A DNA stretch of 64,000 nucleotides from an uncultured Acidovorax sp. (GCA_913774955.1 CAJYKV010000016.1:24884-88883), one strand, 5' to 3'. Numbered from the stretch's first letter, positions 8,023 through 18,885 are shown. Numbers and translations: made by a program. Notes: generated by a model from the letters alone, not told the origin.

Positions 8023-9729
8023 ATGAGCGACACCACTTTCGACTTCATCGTCATCGGCGGCGGCACGGCCGGCGCCCTGCTCTGCAACCGCCTGAGCGCC
8101 GATCCGCGCCACCGCGTCCTGCTCGTGGAAGCCGGCCGCAAGGACGACTACCACTGGATCCACATCCCCGTCGGCTATCTCTACTGCATCGGCAATCCGC
8201 GCACCGACTGGCTCTACCAGACCGAACCCGACGAGGGCCTGAACGGCCGCACGCTGCGCTACCCGCGCGGCAAGACGCTGGGCGGCTGCAGCAGCATCAA
8301 CGGCATGATCTACATGCGCGGGCAGGCGCGCGACTACGACCAGTGGGCGGCTGCCACGGGCGACGACACCTGGCGCTGGGAGAACGTGCTGCCCGCGTTC
8401 CGCCGCCACGAGGACCACTGGCGCCTGGACCGCCCGGACACCGCGAGCGAGGCGTTCCGGCAGTTGCACGGCAGCAAGACCACCGGCGGCAGCGGCGAAT
8501 GGCGGGTGGAGCGCCAGCGCCTGCGCTGGGACGTGCTGGACGCCTTCGCGCGCGCCGCGCAGGAGGCCGGCATTCCGGCCACCGACGACTTCAACGGCGG
8601 CACCAACGAGGGCGTGGGCTATTTCGAGGTCAACCAGAAGAACGGCTGGCGCTGGAACACCGCCAAGGCCTTCCTGCGGCCCACCTGCTACGGCCGGCCG
8701 AACTTCGAGATGTGGACCGGCGCGCAGGCCGCCCGGCTGCTGCTGGAGACGCTGCCGGACGGCTCCAGCCGCTGCACCGGCGTGGAGGTATGGAACGGCG
8801 GCGAAATGGTCACCGCGCACGCCGCCCGCAGCGTGGTGCTGAGCGCGGGGGCCGTCAACTCGCCGCAGCTGCTGCAGCTCTCGGGCATCGGCCCGGGCGC
8901 GCTGCTGCAGCAGCACGGCATCCCGGTGGCGCACGAACTGCCGGGCGTGGGCGCCAACCTGCAGGACCACCTGCAGATCCGCGCGGTGTTCAAGGTGAAC
9001 GGCGTGCCCACGCTCAACACGCTGGCGGGCAACCTGTGGGGCCGCGCGCGCATCGGGCTGGAGTACGCGCTCAAGCGCAGCGGCCCGATGAGCATGGCGC
9101 CCTCGCAGTTGGGTGCCTTCACGCGCAGCGCTCCTGGCCAGCCGCACCCGAACATCCAGTACCACGTGCAGCCGCTGTCGCTCGACGCCTTCGGCGAGCC
9201 GCTGCACACCTTCCCCGCCTTCACCGCCAGCGTCTGCAACCTGAACCCGACCAGCCGGGGCACGGTGCGGATCAAGAGCTCCCGCTTCCAGGACGCGCCG
9301 GCCATCGCGCCGCGCTACCTCAGCACGCCCGAGGACCGCCAGGTGGCGTCCGACTCGCTGCGCGTCACGCGCCGCATCGTGGCGCAGCCCGCGCTCGCAC
9401 CCTACCGGCCCGAGGAGTGGAAGCCCGGCCCGCAGTACCAGACCGACGAGGACCTGGCCCGGCTCGCGGGCGACATCGCCACCACCATCTTCCATCCCGT
9501 GGGCACGACGCGCATGGGGGCCGACGGCGATCCGGGCGCGGTGCTCGACGCGCGCCTGCGGGTGCGCGACGGGCGTGGCGGCACCATCGCGGGGCTGCGC
9601 GTGGTCGATGCGGGTGCGATGCCCACCATCACCAGCGGCAACACCAATTCGCCCACGCTGATGATCGCGGAGAAGGCCGCCGAGTGGCTGCGCGCGGAAG
9701 CGCCGGCCTCTGCCCTGGGCGGCCGCTGA
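8023..9729 (+). CDS. GMC family oxidoreductase (choline-dehydrogenase-like)
   Basis: A 568-residue flavoprotein. The FAD-binding motif VIGGGTAGALLCNRLS lies at residues ~11-26, GMC signature 1 around RGKTLGGCSSINGMIYMRG, signature 2 at GAVNSPQLLQLSGIG, and the catalytic His in HPVGTTRMG with a second conserved block NTNSPTLMIAEKA near the end. Members oxidise alcohols using FAD; choline, aryl alcohols and polyethylene glycol are known substrates, so the substrate cannot be named here. The start MSDTTFDF is immediately before the FAD strand. No strong ribosome binding site is seen. Confidence 0.9.
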   Translation: MSDTTFDFIVIGGGTAGALLCNRLSADPRHRVLLVEAGRKDDYHWIHIPVGYLYCIGNPRTDWLYQTEPDEGLNGRTLRYPRGKTLGGCSSINGMIYMRGQARDYDQWAAATGDDTWRWENVLPAFRRHEDHWRLDRPDTASEAFRQLHGSKTTGGSGEWRVERQRLRWDVLDAFARAAQEAGIPATDDFNGGTNEGVGYFEVNQKNGWRWNTAKAFLRPTCYGRPNFEMWTGAQAARLLLETLPDGSSRCTGVEVWNGGEMVTAHAARSVVLSAGAVNSPQLLQLSGIGPGALLQQHGIPVAHELPGVGANLQDHLQIRAVFKVNGVPTLNTLAGNLWGRARIGLEYALKRSGPMSMAPSQLGAFTRSAPGQPHPNIQYHVQPLSLDAFGEPLHTFPAFTASVCNLNPTSRGTVRIKSSRFQDAPAIAPRYLSTPEDRQVASDSLRVTRRIVAQPALAPYRPEEWKPGPQYQTDEDLARLAGDIATTIFHPVGTTRMGADGDPGAVLDARLRVRDGRGGTIAGLRVVDAGAMPTITSGNTNSPTLMIAEKAAEWLRAEAPASALGGR

Positions 9730-9966
9730 GTCCCGGGCGGGCGGCCCCGTTCGCGGCAGGTGCGCGCGGCGGTGGCGGCCGGCCTCCCAACGGCGGTGCA
9801 TACGGTCCACCTGCGGGAAACCCCCAATGCACCAGCGGGGTGCGCCAGTTACATTGCGGTTACTCGATAGCACGCAACGCCGTGCAACGAGGGGACCGAG
9901 GAGACAAACTCGAACTCGAAAAATTACGCATCCAAAGCATCCCCTATAAAAGATGCCTTACTTCGA
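9730..9966 (+). other. Intergenic region ending in a terminator; possible small RNA or 3' UTR
   Basis: No protein-like frame. The last ~130 bases are AT-richer than the surroundings and lead directly into a strong intrinsic terminator. They contain CCCCTATAAAAG (TATAAA at 9945-9950), but no matching -35. This could be the long 3' UTR of the oxidoreductase gene or a short independent RNA; nothing in the sequence decides it. Confidence 0.3.
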
Positions 9967-9994
9967 AGCGCCGGCGATGCCGGCGCTTTTTTTT
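9967..9994 (+). terminator. Rho-independent terminator
   Basis: A perfect 9-bp stem (AGCGCCGGC / GCCGGCGCT) with a three-base GAT loop, followed by eight T residues. It acts on plus-strand transcription coming from the GMC oxidoreductase gene or from a small transcript just upstream. Confidence 0.92.
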
Positions 9995-10094
9995 CGCCTG
10001 CGATGTCCTCAGGGCCGGGCCGCCATGGACATCCGGCATCGCACGCCGCACTGCCGAAAGCTCCTGAAACGATAGCAGGTGCGACAATCGGGGG

Positions 10095-10853
10095 ATGGAA
10101 TGGATCATTGTTTCGCTGGCCTCGCTGCTGGCCGGCTTCGTGGACGCCATCGTGGGCGGCGGCGGGCTCATCCTCGTGCCCGCGCTGTTCGCCACCTTCC
10201 CCAACGCGCCGCCGGCCACGATGCTGGGCACCAACAAGAGCGGCTCGATCTGGGGCACCGCCATCGCCACCTGGCAGTACAGCCGCCGCGTGGAAATGCG
10301 CTGGCAGTCGCTGCTGCCGGCGGCCGCCGCGGGCTTCGTGGGGGCGTTCGCCGGGGCCTGGACGGTCACGGTGGTGCCGGTGGACTTCCTGCGCCGGCTG
10401 CTGCCCTTCATCCTGCTGGCCGTGCTGCTCTACACCCTGGCGCGCAAGGACCTCGGCAAGCACCATGCGCCACGCTTCGAAGGCGGCATGGAAACCCGCG
10501 TCGCCTGCCTGATCGGGCTCACGATCGGGTTCTACGACGGCTTCTTCGGCCCCGGAACGGGCAGCTTCTTCGTCTTCCTGTTCGTGCGGCTGCTGGGCTA
10601 CGACTTCCTGAACGCGTCCGCTTCGGCCAAACTGCTCAACCTCGCGACCAACGTCGCCGCGCTGATCCTGTTCACGGCCAAGGGGCAGGTGTGGTGGCAC
10701 TTCGCGCTGCCGCTGGCGGTGGCCAACGTGCTGGGCAGCGTGCTGGGCACGCACATGGCGATGAAGCACGGCACGGGTTTCGTGCGCGGCATCTTCATCT
10801 TCGTGGTGGGCGCGCTCATCCTGAAGACGGGCTACGACGGGTTCCTGCGCTGA
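10095..10853 (+). CDS. TSUP (TauE/SafE) family inner-membrane permease
   Basis: A 252-residue, highly hydrophobic protein with seven to eight predicted membrane helices. The paired family motifs are present: GFVDAIVGGGGLILVPAL near the N-terminus and GFYDGFFGPGTGSFF at the start of the second half. TSUP proteins move sulfite, sulfonates, sulfolactate or other organic anions; the substrate is not determinable. It stands alone, 100 bases after a terminator, with TAGCAGGTGCGACAATCGGGGG upstream giving a GGGG ribosome site six bases or less from ATG. Confidence 0.9.
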   Translation: MEWIIVSLASLLAGFVDAIVGGGGLILVPALFATFPNAPPATMLGTNKSGSIWGTAIATWQYSRRVEMRWQSLLPAAAAGFVGAFAGAWTVTVVPVDFLRRLLPFILLAVLLYTLARKDLGKHHAPRFEGGMETRVACLIGLTIGFYDGFFGPGTGSFFVFLFVRLLGYDFLNASASAKLLNLATNVAALILFTAKGQVWWHFALPLAVANVLGSVLGTHMAMKHGTGFVRGIFIFVVGALILKTGYDGFLR

Positions 10854-10889
10854 GACCGCCGGCGCCCGCCGGCGGGGGCATGGCGGGGC

Positions 10890-11804
10890 TCAGCCGGCCA
10901 CGGCCGGACGCAGGCGCTCCGCCGCGCGCACGATCTCGTCGATGAACACCTTCACCGCGGGGTGGTCGCGCTCACCGCGCCGGAAGGCGACGGAGATCTC
11001 CCGGGTGGCGGCCGGCCGCAGCGGCACGGCACGGGTACCCGGCAGGGGGCGCAGCAGGCGCAGCCCGGGCACCACGGTCACGGCGCAACCGGCGCCCACC
11101 ATGGCGGACACCACCTCGAAGCCCCGCGCGCGCACATCCATGCGCGGCTCGAAGCCGGCCTCCAGGCAGAGGTGGCGCACGAATTCCCCGAAGCTGCTGG
11201 AGGCGGCGTCCATGGCCCAGGGCTCGTCCCGCAGGTCCGCCACGCCCAGCCAGGGGCGGCCGGCCAGCGGGTGGGTTTCGGGCAGCAGCACGTGCAGGGA
11301 ATCGCGTGCGAGCGCCACGAAGCCGCAGCCGTCCTGCCGCCGGTCGCGGCGCAACGCGAGGTGGTCGATGAGCGCGATGTCGGCCCGCCAGGAGCCGAGC
11401 GCCGCCAGGCCGTCGGCCGGCTCCATCTCCTCCACGGCCAGGCGCAGGCGCGGGTAGGCGGCCCGCAGCGCCTGGATGGTTTCGGGCAGAAGGGCCGACG
11501 CGATCGAGGGAAAGGCGGCCACGCGCAGTTCCCCCGCCAGTTCCCGGCGCAACAGCGCCAGTTCCGACTTGGCCTCGTCCAGCACCGCCATCAGGCGCTC
11601 CGCATGCCGCACGAGCGCCTCGCCCCCGGGCGTGAGGCGCACGCCACGGCCCTGCCGCTCGGTGAGGGCCAGGCCCGCTTCGTCTTCGAGCTGCGCGATC
11701 TGCTGCGACACGGCCGAGGGCGTGAGCGCCAGCGCCTCGGCCGCGGCGGCCATGGTGCCGCAGCGGGCCAGTTCGCGCAGGGCGCGCAGGCGGTTCATGT
11801 CCAT
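10890..11804 (-). CDS. LysR-type transcriptional regulator, divergent from sdaA
   Basis: A 304-residue regulator. The winged helix-turn-helix occupies residues ~1-60 ([22 protein letters not shown]), followed by an effector-binding domain ([17 protein letters not shown], and [15 protein letters not shown] near the C-terminus). ATG 11804 or 11798 are both possible; a longer frame from 11855 is less likely because its sequence does not look like LysR. It is transcribed divergently from the serine deaminase gene with 160 bases between, so it may control that gene and itself. The effector is unknown. Confidence 0.9.
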   Translation of the reverse strand: MDMNRLRALRELARCGTMAAAAEALALTPSAVSQQIAQLEDEAGLALTERQGRGVRLTPGGEALVRHAERLMAVLDEAKSELALLRRELAGELRVAAFPSIASALLPETIQALRAAYPRLRLAVEEMEPADGLAALGSWRADIALIDHLALRRDRRQDGCGFVALARDSLHVLLPETHPLAGRPWLGVADLRDEPWAMDAASSSFGEFVRHLCLEAGFEPRMDVRARGFEVVSAMVGAGCAVTVVPGLRLLRPLPGTRAVPLRPAATREISVAFRRGERDHPAVKVFIDEIVRAAERLRPAVAG

Positions 11805-11825
11805 GGGGTTCCAGATGGGCCGGAA

Positions 11826-11867
11826 ATCAGTGATTTTTCTAATGTATCCCTTCACGAAAGATCAGTG
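11826..11867. promoter_or_regulatory. Candidate LysR operator between LysR gene and sdaA
   Basis: The heptamer ATCAGTG occurs at 11826-11832 and again at 11861-11867. Between them TGATTTTTC (11831-11839) and GAAAGATCA (11855-11863) form an inverted repeat with one mismatch. This is also the AT-richest part of the divergent intergenic region, where a LysR protein would be expected to bind. Confidence 0.35.
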
Positions 11868-11964
11868 GACCTGTCGAAACCGGCGTTCTACGCTCGGGTT
11901 GTCTTTCCGGGCCGACCAGCCTTCCCGGCACATCGCTCCTTCCCTTCCCCACCGCCCACCTTCC

Positions 11965-13353
<1,389 letters not shown>

Positions 13354-13454
13354 GCAGGAGCCGGGCCGGTCCGCTTCTTGCTGAGCCGCCTGGCCGCTCG
13401 GAGGGCGTGGAGCCATCCGCATTTCCGAGGGGGCATAAAGCAATACCCCTTCTT

Positions 13455-13460
13455 TATAAT
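13455..13460 (+). promoter_or_regulatory. Candidate -10 element of the amino-acid ABC operon
   Basis: A perfect TATAAT set in an AT-rich patch (CTTCTTTATAATGTG) that stands out in this GC-rich sequence. No good -35 is found at 16-18 bases upstream, so the promoter may need an activator or use a weak -35. A transcript from here would begin near 13467 and run into a terminator-like hairpin before the first gene. Confidence 0.45.
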
Positions 13461-13505
13461 GTGTCCGCTCCGTGACGTCCGCCTGCGGGCGGCGGCCCCA
13501 CCATG

Positions 13506-13538
13506 TCCGGCTTCGCCACCCGCCAAGCCGGATTTTTT
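13506..13538 (+). terminator. Intrinsic terminator in the 5' leader of the amino-acid ABC operon
   Basis: A perfect 8-bp stem (TCCGGCTT / AAGCCGGA) with an 11-base loop, followed by six T residues. It lies 31 bases before the ATG of the binding-protein gene and about 70 bases after a TATAAT. It may simply end the sdaA transcript, or act as an attenuator for the ABC genes. Confidence 0.75.
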
Positions 13539-13569
13539 GTACCCTGCCCCACCCCAACAGGAACCGCTG

Positions 13570-14337
13570 ATGAAGATTCTCAAGACGATGGCCACCGCCG
13601 CCGTGGCGCTGTGCGCAGCCTTCTCCGCCCAGGCCCGCCCGATCGACGCCATCCAGAAGGACGGCAAGATCATCATCGCGACGGAGGGGCAGTTCGCGCC
13701 CTTCAACTATTTCAAGGGCACGGAGCTCACGGGCTTCGAGGTGGAGGTCGCCAACCTGGTGGCCAAGAAGATGAACCTGAAGGTGGAATGGAAGACGCTG
13801 GGCTTCGACGCGCTGCTGACCGGCCTCGCGCAGGACCGCTGGGACGTCGCCATCGCCTCGCACGGCGTGACGGAAGAGCGCTCCAAGGCCGTGACCTTCG
13901 CCACGCCCCACTACTGCTCGGGCGGCATGGTGATCGCCATGGACCCGGCCATCCGCGCCGGCAAGGACCTCGCCGGCAAGGTGGTGGCCGTGCAGACCGG
14001 CACGAGCTACCTCGAGAACGTGAAGAAGGTGCCCGGCGTGAAGGACGTGAAGAACTTCCCGACCGACGTGGATGCCCGCAGCGCCCTCACCTCCAAGCGC
14101 GTGGATGCCTGGGTGACCGACAAGTTCGTCGCCAAGGAAGTCGCCGCCAAGAACCCCAAGGCCGGCCTGAAGCTCGGCGACATGCTCTTCATCGAGAAGA
14201 TCGCCCCGGCCGTGGCCAAGGGCAACACCAGCCTGGCCGACGCCTGGAACAAGGCCTTCGCCGAGATCCTGGCCGACGGCAGCTATGCCGCCGTCTCCAA
14301 GAAGTACTTCAACGAAGACGTCCGCTGCGCCCCCTGA
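13570..14337 (+). CDS. Polar amino-acid ABC transporter, periplasmic substrate-binding protein
   Basis: A 255-residue exported protein with signal peptide about residues 1-22 (KILKTMATAAVALCAAFSAQA). The SBP_bac_3 fold follows: IIIATEGQFAPFNYF, LTGFEVEVANLVAKKM, TLGFDALLTGLAQDRWDV, and VAVQTGTSYLE. These bind polar amino acids in the periplasm and deliver them to the permease encoded next. The start is supported by CAGGAA upstream. The exact ligand cannot be read; proximity to serine deaminase does not prove serine. Confidence 0.9.
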   Translation: MKILKTMATAAVALCAAFSAQARPIDAIQKDGKIIIATEGQFAPFNYFKGTELTGFEVEVANLVAKKMNLKVEWKTLGFDALLTGLAQDRWDVAIASHGVTEERSKAVTFATPHYCSGGMVIAMDPAIRAGKDLAGKVVAVQTGTSYLENVKKVPGVKDVKNFPTDVDARSALTSKRVDAWVTDKFVAKEVAAKNPKAGLKLGDMLFIEKIAPAVAKGNTSLADAWNKAFAEILADGSYAAVSKKYFNEDVRCAP

Positions 14338-14401
14338 TCCCTGACCGCCGGCCGGCGCCCTGACGCGGCGCCGTGCGGCCGGCCTTCCGGACGCTTTCTC
14401 C

Positions 14402-15184
14402 ATGCTCACCGCCCTTTGGCCCCGGCACTGGAGCCGCCAGCAGCGCAGCAATGCGACGCTGGTCTCGGCCCTGGTGCTGATGGTGCTGGCCCTCGCCCTG
14501 CTGGGCCAGGCCCTCTCCTTCCTCCCCGACCCCATCGGCCCCAACGCCCAGGCTTTCGCCGAAGGCGCGCGCACCACGCTCTGGCTCACGCTCGTGAGCG
14601 GCTTCTGCGGCCTGCTGCTCGGCACCGGCGCGGCCCTGGCCCGCACCGCGCGCTGGACGCCGCTGCGCTGGGCGGCCCGCTTCTACATCTGGGTGATCCG
14701 CGGCACGCCGCTGCTCGTCCAGATCCTCTTCGTGTACTTCGCGCTCCCGGTGCTGGTGCCGGGGCTGAACCTGCCCGACTTCGCCGCCGCCGTGGTGGCC
14801 CTGGGCCTGAACGTCGGCGCCTACAACTCCGAGGCCATCCGCGCGGGCCTGCTGGCCGTGCCGCGCGGGCAGACCGAGGCCGCGCGCGCGCTGGGGCTCT
14901 CGCGCACGCACGTCTTCTTCGACGTGGTGTTCCCGCAGGCGTTCAAGATCTCGCTGCCGCCGCTCGTGAGCAATTTCGTGGCGCTGCTGAAGGACTCTTC
15001 CCTGGCGTACGCCATCGGCGTGGTGGAGCTGACCAACGTGGGCAACCGCATCCAGTCGGCCACGTTCCAGCCGATCGCGACGCTCTCCACGGTGGCCGTC
15101 ACCTACCTGCTGCTGACGACGCTGGTGACCCAGGTATCGAACGCCATCGAGCACCGCTTCGACGTGGAGGGCCGCGCCCAATGA
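14402..15184 (+). CDS. Polar amino-acid ABC transporter permease (HisM/GlnP type)
   Basis: A 260-residue inner-membrane protein with about five helices. The family motifs [28 protein letters not shown] and the EAA loop [22 protein letters not shown] mark the contact with the ATPase. It is 64 bases after the binding-protein gene and overlaps the ATPase gene by four bases (ATGA). A single permease gene implies a homodimer, as in several betaproteobacterial importers. Confidence 0.9.
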   Translation: MLTALWPRHWSRQQRSNATLVSALVLMVLALALLGQALSFLPDPIGPNAQAFAEGARTTLWLTLVSGFCGLLLGTGAALARTARWTPLRWAARFYIWVIRGTPLLVQILFVYFALPVLVPGLNLPDFAAAVVALGLNVGAYNSEAIRAGLLAVPRGQTEAARALGLSRTHVFFDVVFPQAFKISLPPLVSNFVALLKDSSLAYAIGVVELTNVGNRIQSATFQPIATLSTVAVTYLLLTTLVTQVSNAIEHRFDVEGRAQ

Positions 15185-15948
15185 CGCATCCCCACGCCAC
15201 GTCCACGGCACCCGCCACGCCCTACATCGTGGCCGAGAACGTCTGCAAGGCGTTCGGCACGCACCAGGTGCTCAAGAACGTCTCCACCGTGTTCAACACG
15301 GGGGAGGTCACCGTGATCATCGGTGCCTCCGGGTCGGGCAAGTCCACGCTGCTGCGCGCCATCAACCGGCTGGAGCCGCACGACAGCGGCCGCATCGCCA
15401 TTGGCGGCGTGGAGGTCACCGACGACCAGCGCACGCTGCAGCAGCAGCGCAGCGAAGTCGGCATGGTGTTCCAGCAGTTCAACCTGTTCGGCCACCTGAG
15501 CGTGCTCGACAACGTGACGCTCGCGCCGCGCCGCATCCACCGCACGCCGCGCGCCGAGGCGAACGAGCAGGCGCTGCAGCTGCTGCGCCGCGTGGGCCTG
15601 CGCGAGCATGCGCACAAGTACCCGTGGCAGCTCTCCGGCGGCCAGCAGCAGCGCGTGGCGATCGCCCGCGCGCTCGCCATGCGCCCCAAGGTGATGCTGT
15701 TCGACGAGCCCACTTCCGCCCTCGATCCGGAAATGGTGCAGGAAGTGCTGGACGTGATGCGCGAGCTCGCACGCGGCGGCATGACGATGATCGTGGTCAC
15801 GCATGAAATGGGCTTCGCCCGCGAGGTGGCCGACCGCGTGATGTTCTTCGACCAGGGGCGCATCGCGCACGACGCGCCGCCGGCCGAGTTCTTCGCCAAC
15901 CCCGCCAACGACCGCATCCGCGCGTTCATCGGCCGCATGGGCAGCTGA
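15181..15948 (+). CDS. Polar amino-acid ABC transporter ATP-binding protein (GlnQ/HisP type)
   Basis: A 255-residue ATPase. Walker A is GASGSGKST, the Q-loop is VFQQFNLF, the signature is [15 protein letters not shown], Walker B is [16 protein letters not shown], and the H-loop is [11 protein letters not shown]. It is coupled to the permease by an ATGA overlap. It completes a three-gene importer (binding protein, permease, ATPase). The first 15 residues are a Thr/Ala/Pro-rich leader beyond the usual family start. Confidence 0.93.
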   Translation: MTHPHATSTAPATPYIVAENVCKAFGTHQVLKNVSTVFNTGEVTVIIGASGSGKSTLLRAINRLEPHDSGRIAIGGVEVTDDQRTLQQQRSEVGMVFQQFNLFGHLSVLDNVTLAPRRIHRTPRAEANEQALQLLRRVGLREHAHKYPWQLSGGQQQRVAIARALAMRPKVMLFDEPTSALDPEMVQEVLDVMRELARGGMTMIVVTHEMGFAREVADRVMFFDQGRIAHDAPPAEFFANPANDRIRAFIGRMGS

Positions 15949-15986
15949 AGGCGCCGCTGCGGCGGCCCCAGCCTCCTTTCCATCCG

Positions 15987-16880
15987 ATGCGCTCCGAACG
16001 CCAGGGCCTGCTGGCCCTCCTCCTGGTCACCGTGGTCTGGGGAACGACCTTCCCCGCGATGAAGATGCTGTCGTCGCACCTGGATGCGCTGCAGATCATC
16101 TGGCTGCGTTTCGCCATCGCGCTGGCCGTGCTCAGTCCCCTGTGGCGCGGCATGCGCCGCGCGGAGCGCCGCTGGGGCCTGCTGCTGGGCGCCCTGCTGT
16201 TCCTCGCGTTCTGGCTGCAGATCGAAGGGCTGGCGCGCACCAGCAGCAACCGCAACGCCTTCGTCACCGGGCTGAACGTGCTGGTCGTGCCGCTGCTGGC
16301 CATGGCCGTGCTGGGCCGGCGCTACGGATGGACGCTGTGGGCCGCCTGCGGCATGGCGCTCGCGGGCATGGCGCTGATGTTCCACGAGAACGAGCCCTGG
16401 AACCTGGGCGATTCGCTGACGCTCGCCAGCACGGTGTTCTACGCCATCTACATCCTCGCGCTGGAGGAATGCGCGCGCCGCACGGCCGCGGCCCCGCTGC
16501 GCGCCACGCGCATGGCGGCGATGCAGGCGCTGGTGATGTTCGCCGCCGCCACGGTGCTGGTGGGCGTGCGCCATGGCGGCCATGCGGGCACGCTGGCGCA
16601 GCTGGCGCAACTGCCCGCCGGCGCATGGAGCGCCGTCGCCTACCTGGGCGTGGTGGCCAGCGTGCTGGTGGTGACGCTGCAGGCCTGGGGTCAGCAGCGC
16701 GTGGACGCCATGCGCAGCGCCATCGTCTTCGGCCTGGAGCCGGTGTTCGCGGCGCTCACGGCCTGGCTGCTGATCGGCGAGCGCCTGGGCTGGGCCGGCG
16801 TGTGCGGAGCGGCGCTCATCGTCGCCGCGCTGATCGCGAGCCAGCTGCAGCCGCCGCGCGCGCCGCAGGCCGCGGGCTGA
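15987..16880 (+). CDS. EamA/DMT family transporter
   Basis: A 297-residue membrane protein with ten predicted helices in two EamA repeats. The first starts at LLALLLVTVVWGTTFPAMK; the second ends at VFGLEPVFAALTAWLLIGERLGWAGVCGAALIVAA. Members export amino acids or other small metabolites. It follows the amino-acid importer by 38 bases on the same strand and could be co-transcribed. It converges on mrdA with 21 bases between the stops. Confidence 0.88.
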   Translation: MRSERQGLLALLLVTVVWGTTFPAMKMLSSHLDALQIIWLRFAIALAVLSPLWRGMRRAERRWGLLLGALLFLAFWLQIEGLARTSSNRNAFVTGLNVLVVPLLAMAVLGRRYGWTLWAACGMALAGMALMFHENEPWNLGDSLTLASTVFYAIYILALEECARRTAAAPLRATRMAAMQALVMFAAATVLVGVRHGGHAGTLAQLAQLPAGAWSAVAYLGVVASVLVVTLQAWGQQRVDAMRSAIVFGLEPVFAALTAWLLIGERLGWAGVCGAALIVAALIASQLQPPRAPQAAG

Positions 16881-16901
16881 CGCTCCGCCGCCGGCGCCCG
16901 G

Positions 16902-18848
16902 TCAGGGCGCGGGCGGCGCGACCTGCACGTCGGCCGCGCGCCGCGGGGTGCCCATGGGCGCGCCGGCCTGGCCCTTGGCGACGGCCGCCAGGTCCTGCTC
17001 GTTGGGATAGTCGCCCTGCAGCCAGTAGTCGAACACCCGGCGCACGATGGGCGCCGCGGCGGCCGCGCCGAAGCCGGCGTTCTCGACGATCACCGCCACG
17101 GCGATGCGCGGGCTCTCGGCCGGCGCGAAGGCGGCGAACAGCGAGTGGTCGCGCTGGTGCTCCTCCAGCAGCTTGGCGTTGTATTTCACGTTCTGGCCCA
17201 GGCTCACGGCCTGCGCGGTGCCGGTCTTGCCGGCCGCGGTGTACGCGGCGCCCGCGAACACGCGCGTGCCCGTGCCGGCCTTGATCACCGCCGTGAGGCC
17301 GTTGCGCACGATCTCCAGGTTCTTCGCCGAGTAGCCGAGGTTCTCGCCCGGCGGCTGCTGCACTTCCGTGACCGCGCCGGTGACGGTATCGCGCACGGCC
17401 TTCACGAGGTGCGGGCGGTAGCGGATGCCGCCGTTGGCGAGCGTCGCCTCGGCCGAGGCCAACTGCAGCATGGTGAAGCTGTTGTAGCCCTGGCCGATGC
17501 CGAGCGACACGGTCTCGCCCGAGTACCAGCGCTTCATCTCGGGGCGCTTGTAGGTGTTGCGCTTCCATTCGGTGCTGGGCAGCACGCCGCGCACCTCGCC
17601 ATTGAGGTCGATGCCGGTGATCTGGCCGAAGCCCAGCGGCTTCATGAAATCGTGGATGGTGTCCACGCCCATGTCCACGGCGAGCGAGTAGAAGTAGGTG
17701 TTGCTGGAGAACTGGATGGCGCGCACCATGTCCACGCCGCCCAGGCCGCCTTCGTGGCTGCGGAAGGTGTGGCCACCGTAGGTGTAGAAGCCCGGATCGT
17801 TGTAGACCTGCGTGGGCGAGCGCTTGTTCAGCTGCAGCGCGCCGAGCGCCATGAAGGGCTTGTAGGTGGAGCCGGGCGGGTAGGTGCCGCGCAGCGCGCG
17901 GTTGAGCAGCGGCTTGTCGATCGACTCGTTGAGCGCCTGCCAGTTTTCGGAATCGATGCCCTCCACGAACAGGTTCGGGTCGAAGGTGGGCTTCGAGACC
18001 AGCGCGAGTACCTCGCCGTTGCGCGGGTCGATCGCCACCAGCGCTCCGCGGCGGTCGCCGAACATGTCTTCCACCAGCTTCTGCAGCTTGATGTCGAGCG
18101 ACAGCATCACCGTGTTGCCCGGGGTGGCCGGATGGCTCGCGAGGCGCCGCACCGCATGGCCGCCGGCCGAGGTTTCCATGCGCTCCACGCCGGTCTGGCC
18201 GTGCAGCGTGGTCTCCTGGCTCTGCTCGATGCCGAGCTTGCCGATGTGGTCGGTGCCGCGGTAGTTGGCCGCGTCCTCGGAATCCTCGATGCGCTCCTTC
18301 TCGCGCTGGTTGATGCGCCCGATGTAGCCGATCGCATGGCTGCCGACGTCGCCCAGCGGATAGTTGCGGAAGAGCCGGGCCTTGATGTCCACGCCCGGGA
18401 AGCGGTAGCGCTGCGCGGTGAAGCGCGCCACCTCCTGGTCCGACAGGCGCGTGCGGATCGGCAGCGACTCGAAGCTGCGCGACTCCTCCATGAGCCGCTT
18501 GAAGCGGCGCCGGTCGCGGGCATGGATCTCCACCACCTTGGAGAGCGCGTCGATCGTGTCCTCCAGTCCATCCACCTTCGAGGGCGTGATCTCCAGCGTG
18601 TAGGCCGAGTAGTTGGTGGCCAGCACGACGCCGTTGCGGTCCTGGATGAGCCCCCGGTTGGGCACGATGGGCACGACCGCCGTGCGGTTGCTCTCGGCCT
18701 GGTCGGCGAGGTCTTCGTGCCGCACCACCTGCAGCACCAGCAGGCGCGCCACGATGAGGCACATGGCCAGCAGCACCACGATGGCGACGACGAACACGCG
18801 CAGGCGGAAGCGCGAGAGATCGGCCTCGGTATTGCGCAGCTCGGTCAT
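16902..18848 (-). CDS. mrdA: Penicillin-binding protein 2, peptidoglycan transpeptidase
   Basis: A 648-residue class B PBP for cell elongation. One N-terminal membrane helix (about 17-40), then a dimerisation domain, then the transpeptidase domain. The SxxK motif is STYK with the catalytic Ser in PPGSTYKPF, the SxN motif is SSN, and the KTG motif is AAGKTGTAQ. It cross-links side-wall peptidoglycan with the elongasome. It is the last gene of the mreB-mreC-mreD-mrdA group. No rodA follows, as the next gene is a convergent exporter. Confidence 0.96.
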   Translation of the reverse strand: MTELRNTEADLSRFRLRVFVVAIVVLLAMCLIVARLLVLQVVRHEDLADQAESNRTAVVPIVPNRGLIQDRNGVVLATNYSAYTLEITPSKVDGLEDTIDALSKVVEIHARDRRRFKRLMEESRSFESLPIRTRLSDQEVARFTAQRYRFPGVDIKARLFRNYPLGDVGSHAIGYIGRINQREKERIEDSEDAANYRGTDHIGKLGIEQSQETTLHGQTGVERMETSAGGHAVRRLASHPATPGNTVMLSLDIKLQKLVEDMFGDRRGALVAIDPRNGEVLALVSKPTFDPNLFVEGIDSENWQALNESIDKPLLNRALRGTYPPGSTYKPFMALGALQLNKRSPTQVYNDPGFYTYGGHTFRSHEGGLGGVDMVRAIQFSSNTYFYSLAVDMGVDTIHDFMKPLGFGQITGIDLNGEVRGVLPSTEWKRNTYKRPEMKRWYSGETVSLGIGQGYNSFTMLQLASAEATLANGGIRYRPHLVKAVRDTVTGAVTEVQQPPGENLGYSAKNLEIVRNGLTAVIKAGTGTRVFAGAAYTAAGKTGTAQAVSLGQNVKYNAKLLEEHQRDHSLFAAFAPAESPRIAVAVIVENAGFGAAAAAPIVRRVFDYWLQGDYPNEQDLAAVAKGQAGAPMGTPRRAADVQVAPPAP

Positions 18849-18885
18849 GTCGGCAGGGCGGAAGAAAAGAAAGGGACAGGCGGCG

